Source: Plectrocnemia conspersa
Taxonomy: Eukaryota > Arthropoda > Insecta > Trichoptera > Polycentropodidae
Assembly: GCA_009617715.1 (NCBI GenBank)
Contig: VTFK01000056.1
Coordinates: 868,001-932,000, forward strand
Direction: 5' to 3'
Length of the DNA stretch: 64,000 nucleotides
The notes under the pieces were generated by a model. It saw only the letters and a program-made list of their open reading frames with translations, was not told where the DNA came from and ran no database searches. Both the position numbers and the translations under genes were made by a program. Positions 26,526 through 40,700 of this stretch are shown here, piece by piece; position 1 is the stretch's first letter, and every line of letters starts with the position of its first letter.

Positions 26526-29500
26526 ATGGAAGAAATCACGAGGCAGAACCTGTTGCCGACCCGATATGACCCTAGGCAAGACTCTTGGAATGGTGAGCTT
26601 TCGTTGCATTGTGTGTTGCATTATGCGATTTCTAGTAATTTAAGTTGAAGTTAAGAAATACTCGTGTTGAAAGTCACTCGGTTTACTTTCATTTCAGTTG
26701 TTGACAATGTATTTTTAATGTATTCTATATCTTTCAATTTATATTCAATGCTAATTTATGTTTAGTTTAAATTAAGATATATCATTTTAAAAGTCACTAG
26801 TTCACATTTAATATAATAAATCTACTGTATATTCCTATAACCTTTGATATTTGTATATTGATGATTTTTTTGTGTTAAGTAACTAGACTTATATTAATTC
26901 TAGAAAGTATATATTACTCTCATATCTTATATTTATGTATATATTTATTATAAAAAAATAATCAAACATACCTACAAACGTATTGTTGAATTAAAACAGA
27001 TGTTAAGCTAGCAAACATTTAATCGCTAAAAATAAAAAACTCGGGGTCATTATAGTGTTTTTTTTTAATGCGGTTAATTGTACTCTTACTTACTTAGATA
27101 TATGTACTTTCAATTGTTTATTGTTGGGTTAAAAATCACATTGACTCATGTGTAATTAAACAATGCACTTATTGTGATTTTTTTCTCTTCCGTTTCCGAT
27201 TGTTTACGTTAGAATTTTTCATCAAAGCGATCTATTGATTGCAGAATAATCTGACATATGATGGCAAATCAAATATCATATAACTTTTACTTATATTAAA
27301 ATTATGAAATCACAAACTTCACAGTTTTAAAATTAACAAATATTTTTTGCAATTATTCACGTAAACTAAAAGATTCCGATGACTTTTAATCTGACATTAA
27401 TATAAAGTGACTGCTTCCTTATGTTTTATGGGTCGTCTCGGTTGATACTCGGCTTAGCTCCGTGTGGTACGAGTTCGACTGAACTCTCATTTGTTCCAAG
27501 TCGGAAGCGAAGTGGTAAAAGTGTCATATCTTGCCTGAAATTCGTAATGAAATTTAACTTATTATGCCGTTTTCGCTCTTATATATTTTATCAGAGCTAG
27601 GAAACGTTCTTTGTCCCTTTTAATCTCGATCTTTTATATCCAATGCGATTCAGACTGAAACATACTATTTTGTATTATCTAAGAAATATCTAACTTAAAT
27701 TTGTTTGTTTACCGGCGATGGTAAAAGTATCCGTAGATTTGGCAATAATCATTTCTGTTTACTGCATAATATCAGATTCAGATATCTGACGAACAACCCA
27801 TCGTATTATGCACAGATCTTTCGACTTTGTTTTGAGACTGTATATGTTCTTTTTTAATGTGTTTTTTAATCCGATAAAATATACGATCGGCACACGAATT
27901 AATGAAAGTCATTTGCCCTTACTACTCTCGATCATCTGGCCAATGCCATGATTTGGGGGCAGAAACAGACTATTTGTTATAGTTAAATTTCCTTTACCCA
28001 ACGGCGATGATTAAAAAGTCTTTGATATGACAATGTAATACGGGTTCAGACACATTTAACCAATTCTTTGCCTTTGAATTAGCACCAAATTAAAGCAGAA
28101 ATAAATGATTTGCTATAATAAATATATATTTAAATTTACCTTTACGTAACGAATATGATTCAAAAAGCGATGGAAGTGGCAATAATATCAATTTTATTAA
28201 CCGGATAATATCGGGCTTAGATATCTGACGCACATCCTATTGTATTATGCACCGATCTTTTGGATTTGTTTTGACACCGTGTATGTCCTTTTGTAAAATG
28301 TTTTTTGATCCGCCAAAACATACGAGCGGCACACAAGTTAATGAAGGTCATTTGTTCCTTCTACTCTCGATCATCTGACTAATGCGATGATTTGAGGCGG
28401 AAACAGATTATTTGTTACTGTTTATTAAATTTCTAGTTAAAATTGCTTTACCAACGATGATGATTAAAAAACCTTTGATTTGGCCATGTAATGCGGATCC
28501 AGTCACATTTCTTTGCCTTTGTATTAGCACTAAATTGGAGCAAAAACAGACGATTAGCTATACTAAACATCTACTTATAACGATTTTAAAATATTTAAAA
28601 ATAACATTGTCTGCATAATATTGGGTTCAGATGTCTGTCGCACATTCCATTGTATTATGCACCGATCATTTGGCTTTGTAAAGTGCTTTCTTTTCGTTCA
28701 AATGTGCGTACTTGTATCACGTTTGTTTCACTGGCTTTTAGCAATTTTAATAAAGATGATTTTTATAAACCTTAATCTAAGATTTTATAAATATATTTGT
28801 TAGTATTGCTCACACATAATAAATTGGGAATATTATTTTTAATGTATAATTTAAATAACCTGTAATAATCAAAGAGAATAAAGTATTAATGGAGTAATAA
28901 ATTATCGGTTATTTTATCTTAATTGAATTTATGTATAATATATTGTTGTTACCACAAAGATAAATTAAAAAGAGCTTCTGGATTATTACTGTTATCATAA
29001 TGTAACAAAAATATAAATTAAAGATAATAATAAATTTAATAAAAAGCATAAAGTTACCATCAATATCAAGTTTGTCGAATCGGTAAATTATAGCGAAACG
29101 AATCGACCAAATTCCATGAAATTTTTATTAGGAATTTACCGATTATTACTGGTAATTTTCATTGTTTATTTTATTAAGCATAAACATTTCATACTAGCAT
29201 CGTATTGGTTGAATAGTCTTTAAAAATATATAAATTTATATTTAGCTCAAATCTTATCAAGTATTATAATATATTAAATTTATTAAAAGACACAAAAGTA
29301 GTTTAATTTTCATAATACAATATATAAAACAAATAAAAATAATATTTAGGGGCGTATGTGCTATATTATTGTAATTTAATATGCGAGAACCTGAATAATT
29401 TAAATATACCCTTATATAAATATATGCACAAGTGTAGCTTTTTATATAATATTTATTTTAATAAAATGTGTTTTTATGGACAATATTTTTCATAAATTTG

Positions 29501-32500
29501 TATTATAAAATATTTTATTTTATTTGTGTCAACCGGGAGCGTACGGTGAGATACATTCCCTTTCGCTCGCTCGCTCGCGTGTTAAGTGGTGAGAGTGAGT
29601 GAGAGATAAGGGCGTGCATTACGTGCGTTCCGCACGCCCACATCTTCTCATTTATATGATTATAAATGTATATATTGTAGATATACAGAAGTGAAATTTT
29701 ATGGCAGCTATTTGGATCATATACGATCGAGGGAAAAGGAGGAGATAAACGTCCCTATTCTCCCACAATTATTTTATTAATCTGGATGATTTGAGGCAAA
29801 ACTAGAATTTTGTTATTATCTGATAAATATCTCATTAAACTAATATAAGTTTGGCAATGGTGATTTACTCCATGCTCGCTTGGAGACGATATTCGTGGGT
29901 AATGTTTTAGAGTGCACATTCTTTCGATAGCTTTCGATAGAACGATAGATCAAATTTATGCATAAATAGCCTTTGTTAATACTTTGTATTGTATTATACT
30001 TTATTCAATTTGGCCGCTGAGTCGTTCCAATTCTTTGTGAATAAGAGGGACATAACTTGATTAGTTTTTATTAATCTTGAACAACTAATTGTAATGCAAC
30101 GATTATAGGTAGTCCCGGCAAAAGTTTTTCCTAGAAACTATTTTTTCAGTAGATACCATATCAGTAATTAAAAACTGATATGATTATACTAAATTACAAA
30201 CATATGGAATAAATCCTTGTTGTGTTGTCAATACTTTCTGTAAAACTTAAGGGTCATAAATGGCTTCACTGAGACTGTTTGAATACTACATCACATTATA
30301 TTTTTAAGTCTCAGGAATTGAAAGTGTTGCTAACAGAAAATCTGCGTCGGAGTAGATGATGACCCTAACATCAGGAAAATAAATTTAGAAAAAAGATACT
30401 GTTTTATATTCTGTACAAATAAAAATAATCATGTGTGCTCACTGTACTCGCTAATCGGCTAATCTCTAATTGAAGAGAAGGCACTTGATTTACTTTATGG
30501 TCATTCAAGACAAACCGAATATAAATCGAATACTTTCTCCGCAATGAAAATTACTTTCACGTTCACTAATGCAACGAAACGATGTTTTCATTTATATATT
30601 ATATTATATCTATGTGTTGCCATTATTTAATCCCAGCGATTATTTATCTTTCATCATTTTATTTAATAATAAATTTAATCCCAACTATTATTTATTAACA
30701 ATAGGCATTTATTATATTGTTTGTAATTCTATACACGCTAAATATTCTATAGCTTATGAACAACTTATCGCACTGATAAAATACATGTGAATAAAATCGA
30801 ATGATTCATATTCGCAGAATTTGTGAATATAAATATATTTTTCACTAACTATTGAAAAGTTCAACATTTTTATATTCAATGAATTCGTAATGAAAGTAGT
30901 TATATAAACCCCATAGATATTGTAGTACAGCGTTGTACCACATAAAAAATGACATTGTCACTTTTTTAGAAGGTTTCGTAAGGCAATTTTGTATTGTATA
31001 TTTCCAGTTGGGCTAGCTGTTCATTGATTACTCATAGTTATATTTCAAAACTATTTATTATTAACTTACAATCGTCTCATTTACATTTTCCGGCGTTTTG
31101 ACTATTGCAATTTAATATTTTTACCGGAAATTTGTCAAGAAATTTGATTGCACTTTGTTGTTTCCTCCGTTTATAAATTAACTCTATAATTTTGAATCAA
31201 AATAAAAAATGTTTGTGAACCGCTGATTAGATTATGAATTCTAATAACATGATTAAAAAAATATTACGCTTGGATGATCAGTCGTTTTTTTCTTTAGTAA
31301 TTCGATTGTCATCGTTTCGTTTGTAGACTTTCAGAAGATACATTTCCCTTCTGAAACTTTCATCTACATATATAAAGCATGACGAGTGATCCACGTAAGC
31401 CATTCCTATATTTTATTGCAATTTTTATGCAGTCAACAAAAACAAACGTAACATTATTGAGATGAATTTATACGGAAATATTTTTTAGTCACGACTAAAA
31501 CGATAGTTTTAGGCCTTCAAGTCACGTCGTTAAATCGCTTTTGGTGTTTCCTATTAAGAACTGTGACATTCACACGTACAGTAAAATGCTCGTATGTGAA
31601 AATTTACAATTGATCAGCGTATTCTATAATATAAGAAATATAGCTGATGAAACATTAGTGTTCATGACTTAATCGCGTGAGATTATGAGACGCTCTTCCT
31701 GCATAATTTATAGTCGTATCTTTATATATTTTTTATCGATATATTTTACACAATATTTTAATCATAAAAAACGTTAGATTTCCACATAAAAACGTCATAA
31801 ATGCGTAGATTCGCAACACATGCTGGCGGATAATATTTATCGCAATTATATGAATGAATTTTAAGGTCGCATATTTACTAAATACGTATTATAAGTGATA
31901 TTTGATATACTTTTTTAATCAAACTAGGGGGCGTGATGTAATAATATGATTTTTAGTTTTTATTATCTTACATATGTGTATTATCTTTTTCCAAAGAATT
32001 TATTACTTAGATTATGAAATGCAACGAATCGATTAAAAACTATTATAATCATCGTGACGAACATAGTAAATATTTTTATGGTCCATAAAACACGAGTAGA
32101 AAATTTATTGATAACTGGCAGTTTTTTACCTCTGGAGATATTTTTTTTATAATAACATATAGTAATATGTTTAAATTCCTGTGCACATAATTTTCTAAAA
32201 AATCTTTAAAATATTTTTTGTAATAAAATAATTATTTTAACTGCATTTTTCTGATAGATATTTCAGCAAATTCAGTGATTTCATCATCATTATTAACATA
32301 TTCATACTTTGACTGACAATAACTTACATTTATCTTTTTAAGCATACCGACTCGTTGTCTTTTTGGCAGCAGGTATAAATAGTCTTAATATTTAGAAACT
32401 GTAATTGTATTTTAAGCAGAAAGAATACAGGTAATTCATAAATAATGCAAACATTTAATTTTTTCTACAGCGTCTGCATTAAATTGAATAATTCTAAATA

Positions 32501-35500
32501 TAGCGACTTGCATTGGACTTTGATAATCCTTTTATATTATATGTTTTTAAAGACTTCATATTGATAACGAAAAATAATTAAATAATCTATGCATAGTACC
32601 ATCATTTATGTCGTTGTAGATACAGAGTGAACGTTAGATAAATATAGATTATGAGCTGCATAAAATACAAACAGTACTATTCTTTTTTCTAAAATATATG
32701 CTATTATGAAATATAAATTAGTTCCAATTTAAAACCCTTTTATTATTTTCCAGTTAATATATGAACAGAAAATCTTTTATTTAACGATATAATATGTTAA
32801 TGTAACGGTAAAGAAAGTCGAACTTTTGGATTTAAAATATGTCTTTATACATTAAAAATATCTTTAGCTTTTACACTGCAACCAAAAGATGTCCTAGATT
32901 ACAGAAACATTGTTTTTTTAAGTGTTACAGTTTATTGAAAACATTATGTAAACGTAATACATAAAATGTTAAACCATTTTGTAAACCGGATTCTCCTAAT
33001 TATGCCATAATTTCGCTATACACGTCGCATTGCTTTAACTTAACTTTCATATTTCACCATTAAATCCCACGTATTTATAACTACACGTCAAGTGACAAGT
33101 AAAAGTCGAGCTATTTGTTTATCAATAATAAAGTAAATCATAATAGAGAGTAACAACCACTCAGCTGACATTAAATAAAATTATGCAACTACATTATATG
33201 ATGTAAAATTATTTCAACGAATTTATATGCTCATATATATACAGTTATAGTGTACATTTTTTTATCATAATAGTATACATTCAAGGTTTAAATGCAACTA
33301 AGCAATCCTTAGCCTTGATTTACTAGTAAAATATGGTGCTGGTACACTATACATATCTGTTAAATTATTATAGTTTTATATTTATCATTGTTAACATTGC
33401 TTTCGTGCCATTTAGTTAAATCATACGGTTAAAATGTGCACACATTGTTATTTAATATTGCGATTATGCACGTAGAATAAATTATTAGTAACGTTGATTA
33501 CAATAGACACGATCTAATGCGTGATATAGAAGTTCTTCAGGAAATAATATCATAAAAAGTATATTAGCATGATACTATTGAGTTGTCAAGAAACTGTATA
33601 ATGTCTTTAACTTATTTTATTTGCACAACCTGTCGTTGGTAAATATTTAATTACAATGTTTTATTAACATCTTTTGTAAATATATTTGTAATATTATTCA
33701 TCCATATTAAAAGACTAATGACACATTAAAGTAAATTTAGTAAAATTTCTGGAAAATATTACACTTTAATGATCAAATTTGGTATAATTAATGCATCGTT
33801 CGGAAAATTACGTTAACGGTTTTCATATAGTATTTATCTAACTCCCATATCAACGTAACAGGTTTTGATAAATATGCATCACAACGCAATAGTTAAGTAC
33901 TACAAGTAAGGTTCATAGTCTAAAATTATATATACAAATACAATGAAATAGTATTTTTATATTATATATTATTTATTTGCTATACTAATAAAAACTGCGT
34001 TAAATTATAAGATTGTTGATCTTATAAGGATAAATATTAAAATATTGAATTTTAAGATCACATACCTCTTCTTAGAATCCGATGGATTAATGTTTTTGCG
34101 ATTATAACTTTCTGAGAAAATAGAATAAAAGGAATTGATATTTTTGTGATTCAAGTATTACAAAAAAAAAACATTTTCGGTTTTTTCCGATGTTTCATAT
34201 AACTTTTGAGGTATTAAATATAATTTATTTATTTCAGAACATTTATAATATATAATATACCATGATCCCGTTATAAAATTCGCTAAATCAAAGTATGTAA
34301 CTATCGTATGAAAGATTACTTTATAATATTCATAATGTTTCACTGTGTCACTCAGCTTCTTCCAGAAGCATGTTTGTAAAAATGTATCGTTATATATTAT
34401 ATAATTTGATATTATAAAATACAACAACATTATTTTCACGATTCATTATATATTTTCTAGATTTTTTAAATAAATTTATTATGATAAATAAATTTTATTT
34501 TCCATGGCTATGAACATATCATTCATTAATATATTTATATCGGTTGATTTGTACTACTTTATTACACCTCTAATCTGTTCTCTTAATCGTAGCAGACATA
34601 CAGACTAGATAAAAAATAACTCGGGCTATTTTTAAATGCGCCACTAGCTTTTTTGTAATTTGTTTTGTACATATTTTTAAGTTAAAAAATATGAATCATT
34701 ATTTTTATTATGCCATTGATTTTTTACAAATAATTATGTCTTATGTTAAAAAACTTATATAAAAATATCTAGTTTAAAAATAAGGTGTAAAATAATTAAT
34801 TCATGGTTAAACTAATATATTTTAGAAATCTTAAACCAGAATAACTTAATTTAATATGCAAAATTATTTATTCAATCATAAAAAAAAAATATTTTCGCTT
34901 TTTATTTTCAATAGAAAAATATTTAGAGCTGTCTCTAGAATTTCCAAATATTCGTTATTTTTAACTTTTTTTATATCGAATAGTGAACGATATATATATA
35001 TATATATATAGAAATATAAAAGTATCAAGAATATTTATTTTTATTTTAAAAATAATTTGATTTTATAAAAATAAAAAAAAAGAATAGATTTAAAAATAAC
35101 TTGAAAATTGTACGAAATTAAATTTTATCTATACATGCTGCCAAAAAGACTATGACTCATTATGCTAAAAAAAATATTATCATAATAAATTCGTATTGAT
35201 TCAAAAGAGACAGAAAAATTAAATACAATACATTTACAAAGTCCACAGCTGCACAATATAAACTCAGAAATATGAGTAATTTCTGAATTTCGGCAATAAC
35301 AAAAAAAAACAATATTTTGTTTGTTGGCTGTTATAAATAACATGAAAATTAGCAGAATAATTTCACAATAAGGACACAATTAAACATAAAATACTACCTG
35401 CGTTGTTGAAACACACAAAGGCTTAAGAAATAATTCACAACTGTGTTTTTAGTATAAAATATTTACCGAATATTGGACAAATAATCGAAATACTAATAGC

Positions 35501-37299
35501 TATATAAATATTCATATTAAAACTGTGAGATCTATTTATAATAAATTATTGTGTTTTTTTCAATACGTAATTAAAAAAACATGTTTAGTTTTAAAATGTG
35601 ATTTTTTAATTAAATATTAAAATTCCTTTCACTGAATTCTAATTAAATTTAATCAAATACATAGCTTTCAAAATTTACATAATTTATTTGGTGGCATCAG
35701 ATCTATTCCATTATATCGGTATTTTTGATATTTTACTATCAATAAAAAATGATAAGGCAAGATTGCACTGGGGCGAATATTTTTTTAATATCAACGCGAT
35801 TTATAGTTATACCTCCGAAAATGTACATACATTTAAAACTTATATAGCTAAACTGTCGAACAAACATTAAAAATGAATATAAACTTGCATTGTCGTGTGT
35901 GAAAGCTTCCAATAAAATTAACCAAATAAAACGCTAAACCCAATAACATATATTATAAATTAAAGAGTACTTGAGAAAAAAGCAATTAATCTGGTAAAAT
36001 GATATTGACATGTCTGATATTGATTCTTGACATCACAATATATAATTCAAGTACTGCATTTTTAATACAGTTAACTGATTAACCAGAATTTATTTTATGT
36101 ATCGAAATATTTATACATCCGTATGATAAATGACACCAAGTTAACAATAGCCCAATTTGCTAATAATTTAATCCCAACCAACGATTCAGATGCAACAAGG
36201 ACGAGGTGGTGTATGTAATTGAATATTCCTCCACAAAGGTCGCCAGGACGATTTGCGATTGCGATCACGTATTATATTGAAAAGATTGAGTAATAATGGG
36301 TGACGCTTGGAAAAGAGATTGACATTGCTTGTATTTATACAATAAAGGTCACGTGTTGGGAAAGGTTTAACATCGCTGGCGCAATTAACTATCGTATACC
36401 TACAGACGTGTTACTATTAAACGCTACTATTATACTTGAGTGCTTAACCTCAATACTGGTAGACGATTATCTTGGAAAACCGACAGCAAAAAAAAAACGA
36501 TGTCGCATTTCATTTCCATATTTGGAGTAATGAACACGAGGACTGAATGCATAAACTGCACTGCGCTTTGATAATAATCACTGTAGTATTCTAAAAAACG
36601 TATATTCGTTAACAATGAAGGGAATATTGACGAGGGAGGGGTAAATGCCCCTCCCTTCTTGGCATATCGATAAACGATTTAATTTATTTGACTACTCGCA
36701 AAATGTCTAAATATTTTTAAATAAAGCTATTTTTTTTACATTTTTTACAATAACAAAATTATAATCTTCAGTGTAATAGTATAATTCTCTATAATCCCTA
36801 ATATTTATGATACACTATATACGTTAATCACACAATATGACAATTGTAGTAAAAGTTATATCACTTGAGATTATAGTTTGTCTATATTTTAGTTTAAAAT
36901 CAATTATTATTTTTATTTCAGCCATTGCCAGTTCACCGCAGCCTGAATTAACTGAAACTATGCCAGCAGCTGCACCTGCAAACATTGTCACCATAGTTTC
37001 TGTCTCTATAGCCGTTGTGCTTGCTATAGTGATACTATTTGGCTTAGCTTACTTGATCGACTATAGACAACAGTAAGAGCTATAATAAATATGATTTAAT
37101 TAAAATATCGAATCAATTACTAATATTATTTTTATATTTTAGAAAAATCACAGAACGACAACAACAATGCATTGTGAAAAAGAGGCGTCGTTTAAAGTTG
37201 AGTCTTCCTAGATGCAGAAGAGTCAGAGGAATAGTAGAAGATGCCGAGGATGTCGGAGTCAGTAGGCCTCCATTAGAGACGATCACTGAAGTCGTATGA
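26526..37299 (+). CDS. Single-pass membrane protein, unknown family
   Basis: I assemble three exons: 26526-26592, 36922-37072 and 37143-37299 (TGA). The phases agree at both junctions (1 then 2), giving 124 residues. Exon 1 encodes MEEITRQNLLPTRYDPRQDS; exon 2 a Pro/Ala-rich stretch and one hydrophobic helix at about residues 44-68; exon 3 a basic tail (KKRRRLK at 86-92, RCRRVR near 96-101) and an acidic end finishing TEVV. There is no signal peptide. By the positive-inside rule the C-terminus should be cytosolic and the short N-terminus outside (type III). Donors are GTGAGC and GTAAGA; acceptors TTATTTCAG and TATTTTAG. Exons 2-3 are strong; the link to exon 1 across a 10.3-kb intron is inference. 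I do not recognise the family. It ends tail-to-tail with CAD, about 490 bases apart. Confidence 0.6.
27590..28690. repeat. Tandem array of a ~410-440 bp unit
   Basis: The block GATATCTGACG-ACA..CC-AT-GTATTATGCACMGATC recurs starting near 27781, 28220 and 28630 (spacings about 439 and 410). Between these, further blocks recur in order: CGGCACACRARTTAATGAA, TACTCTCGATCATCTG and CGATGATTAAAAA. A partial unit precedes the array (near 27600-27720), and a decayed relative lies near 29750-29880. No frame is conserved among the units, so this looks like satellite-like or element-derived noncoding DNA. Confidence 0.75.
29530..29645. other. GC-rich patch with GCTC repeats and a hairpin
   Basis: Contains CGCTCGCTCGCTCGCG, a GAGTGAGTGAGAGA purine tract, and GGGCGTGC ... 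GCACGCCC inverted arms (29609-29639). It is isolated in very AT-rich DNA. It could be a regulatory element or an inserted fragment; the sequence does not decide. Confidence 0.35.
34990..35010. repeat. (AT)n microsatellite
   Basis: Uninterrupted AT dinucleotide tract in noncoding DNA. Confidence 0.9.
36636..36658. repeat. GGGAGGGG/CCCCTCCC palindrome
   Basis: Arms GGGAGGGG and CCCCTCCC are exact complements around TAAATG. The GGGGTAAATGCCCC core equals the G-run/C-run core of the MITE family elsewhere in the window, so it is probably a remnant with the interior lost. Confidence 0.55.
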
Positions 37300-37792
37300 T
37301 TGACTGATTATTTATTAATAAATGGAACGTTCTACTATTTTTATTAATTTAAGTAAAAATTATTTTACAAAATATATAATATGTATAATAAATTGTTAAT
37401 TGCATATGTAGAATTCAGAACAATTTGTTTATAAACATGTACTGAAATGATTAACGTTAGCGTAATATTGAAACAAAAACAAATAAAATTATCTGTGATT
37501 TATAATGTTAATGATGTTATATGTAAATAGGAAACGATCTAAAAATGTGTTTTTAATGATATTTTATTATGATTGAAACGCCATTGAATGTTATGTGATG
37601 GATCATGTTATCTATATATCTAACAGGGTTTCAAATGTTCTTATTATATGTATAAAGAGTAATACCTATGTAAAAAAATGTATTCAGAGTATCAAAAAAA
37701 TATATTTACATAAAAAAAAATGCAATTTTAATATTAATTGTCAGTTGAATCATATTAAAATCATATAAAACTAGGAATGTCATTTAAAAGCT
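37300..37792. other. Convergent 3' UTRs
   Basis: Holds the 3' ends of the single-pass membrane protein gene (AATAAA near 37483, + strand) and of CAD (minus strand). No further gene is visible. Confidence 0.5.
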
Positions 37793-40700
37793 TTAAAATT
37801 CATTGCCAGCACCTAGAACAGTCGCCAAGAGAGCCATCCTGACGTACATTCCATATTCAGCCTGTCTGAAATACGCCGCTCGGGGGTCGCTATCAAAGTC
37901 TATGCTGATTTCGTCAAGCCTTGGTAAAGGATGCATGACTACCATACGTTTCTTCGCGCGAGTCATCAATTGTGGTGTCACCACATACAAACCGCAGACC
38001 TATTGATAAAAAAATGATTAGAATATGATTATAAAATACATGAATACGTGTTAAAAGAAGCGTAAGAGTTTCCCACGTATTACCTTTTCATATTCTTCTT
38101 GAGATTCAAACCTCTCGCGTTGTATTCTCGTCATGTACAGAACATGCGTATCGGATAGAACATCGTTCAAGTTGTGATACACTGTCTGATTGATGCCTTT
38201 AGAGTGAACATAATCAGTGACATGTTTAGGCATTCCTAGAGACGGTGGACTCACGTAACGCAACTGTACGTGGTATAGTGTAAGAAGTCTCGCCAAAGAA
38301 TGCACAGTTCTACCGTTCTTTAAATCGCCGACCATAGTTATAGTCAATCCGTTGACTGTGCCTATCTCTTCTCTGATAGTGAAGATGTCTAACAAAGCCT
38401 GCGTCGGATGCTCGCCGACTCCGTCTCCGGCATTTATGATCGGCTTGCGACTGTGTAGAGCCGAATTCTACAAATAACACATCGTCATCAATGTTAGCCT
38501 AATAAAATCAAATACCATAGATCACAGGAAAGCAATATTTACGCCGCAAAGATAAAATTTGCAAGCTGATTTCAAACATTTGCTTTGACAGTATTTTAGA
38601 AGAAGCTACATATCAAAAGTATGTTTGATTGATTTTTTTTAATGAATGTGTTATAGAACAAAACTAATGATAGACCTGAAATCAGTGTGCAATTCTTATA
38701 GTAATAAAATGATCTATCTTATCTTTGTAGCAAAACATTTGTACAGTATTTTCATACTTACAGCAACAGCGCCCGGTTTAGGATGTCGCAGAACAACTAC
38801 ATCTGCGTAACTCGCCATAATTGTGACACTGTCTTCGAGCGATTCTCCTTTTTTAGCAGAAGAAGTATTGGCGTCAGTGTGTATAACAGTGCCTCCTAAT
38901 CTCTGCATGGCTGCAGCAAAGCTGCAGCTCGTCCTTGTGCTTACTTCGTAAAAAATCGAAGCCATAACTTTTCCTTTCAGATACTCGTCCAAACAACGGC
39001 CTTTATAAACGGAAGACTTCATAAATTGAGCCAAGTTGAATATGTCGTTCAAGTGCTCTTTAGAAAACATGTCCACAGATAAAATATGTTTTCCAATTAA
39101 CTCTGCAGCGAACTTTCTTCTCGGTTGTAACATGTCTTTAAGCGAAGCATAGTTTGAAGAACTGTCGCATCTATGGCGCATCATCGTATATGGCGTAGGA
39201 GATAGGCTTCTATTATCATTGGCGAAATGAACAGCTAGTCTATTCTGGTGATCATGAAAAGCTTTAGATCCATACTCAGGATCTGAGTCAATTTCAAAGG
39301 ATTTGTTAACAATATCGTTGATCGGTCCATCCAGAGCTGAATTGGGTCTACTGTCCATCTTTTCCAAGGATGGGTTGTAGACGGGCACTTTGAACGAATG
39401 ACTGCTCGGCCATTCTTTGACATTCTGTCCAAAACCGGGAGGAACTAAAACTTGTCCTTCGACATAAGCAACCTCACCTCTTAAAACCACTCTGTGTATA
39501 GCTCCTTTCACTCGCATTCCAGCGAATGGCGTCCATTTAGATTTTGAAAACGTAAGAGATTCAGGAATGATCCATTCGTCATCAGTGTCCACTTCTACAT
39601 AAGTATTGGGTTGTTCTGGAAGATTGAAAATCTTTCTCGGATTCTTATGAAATTTATTGATCAAGTCTTCCATTGTCAAGCGTCCGTTGTGTACAGCGTT
39701 CAATAAAAGAGGGAGTATCGTTTCTAAGCCAGGGAATCCTGGAGGTGGATTTGGACCAGATTTTTCAGACACGGCGTGTGGAGCATGATCAGTAGCGAAA
39801 ACATCTATAATATCAAGGTTGTTCCAGAGTTCTGCCTGATCCTCCGGAGTTCCTAGACAAGGTCTGACTTCGCTCCACCCGTGGCCTATTTTATCACAAT
39901 CATCAGTACTGAGGAAAAGATGATGAGGACACACCTCGCACGTCACTTTGATACCATGTTCTTTAGCAGCTTTTATCAACTGAATCTCTTGCTTTCTAGC
40001 AACGTGACATATGTGCACGGGACGATCGGTTAACGAAGCTATGAGCAAGATAGCCGGCACAGTTTCTTTTTCTGCATGTACACAAATGGGTGCTTTCTTG
40101 GGCCAATTTGTCAAGTGTTTCTGCCAAGTTTCCATATTGTTCAACTTGAGATTAGAAAATGTATCGTTCAAGTACATTTTTAAGGCAACGGTCTTGGGGG
40201 CTAAATCGCACACTGTATTGAAGTTATCTGCTGAAGCACCTGCAAATAAGGCATAATCGCAACGAGCGCCTACACTTGCTAGTTCTTGAACTGTCTGCAA
40301 GGATTCTTCGTCCACCAGAGCCGGATTTGTGTTAGGCATAGCGCAAATCATAGTTACACCGCCAGCTAGAGCAGCAGCCGTTGCTGAACTATAATCTTCT
40401 TTATGCTCACCGCCTGGTTCGCGTACATGAACATGAACGTCAATAAAGCCTGGCAATCTGACGATGTTCCGAGAGGTCATGCAATCAGTGTTGGTTTTCA
40501 TTGCAGGTTCCAATCCGATGCGACGAATCGCCTGTATAGATTAAAAATATGTAGTTTTGCATTATACTTAAAATTATTATACAACAAACGATCTACCTCT
40601 ACAAGAAGTTTTGCACATTTCACATCGGTGACCAGTGGAACACAATAATCGACGGCCAACCGACGAGTTCTGTATCCGTGAGTTCTAAAAGCAGCGCCTC

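Larger units (their letters stand above)
26593..36921. other. Long intron or intergenic region
   Basis: AT-rich noncoding DNA. It holds the tandem array at 27.6-28.7 kb, a diverged relative near 29.75-29.88 kb, a GC-rich patch at 29.53-29.64 kb, a TA tract at 34990-35010 and a palindrome at 36636-36658. No other coding exon is visible; short open frames are of the size expected by chance. Confidence 0.45.

Noticed and set aside
26265..26643. 118- and 120-codon frames on both strands
   Set aside because: They overlap each other in a GC-richer 5' UTR-like stretch and match nothing; the short frame starting at 26526 with an in-phase donor fits better.
27430..27500. tRNA-like boxes (TTAGCTCCGTGTGG, GAGTTCGACTGAACTC)
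   Set aside because: The arms do not fold into a cloverleaf; too weak to call, although a SINE scrap is possible.
40011..40256. Open frames opposite CAD exon 8
   Set aside because: They are antisense shadows of conserved dihydroorotase codons; no family resemblance.
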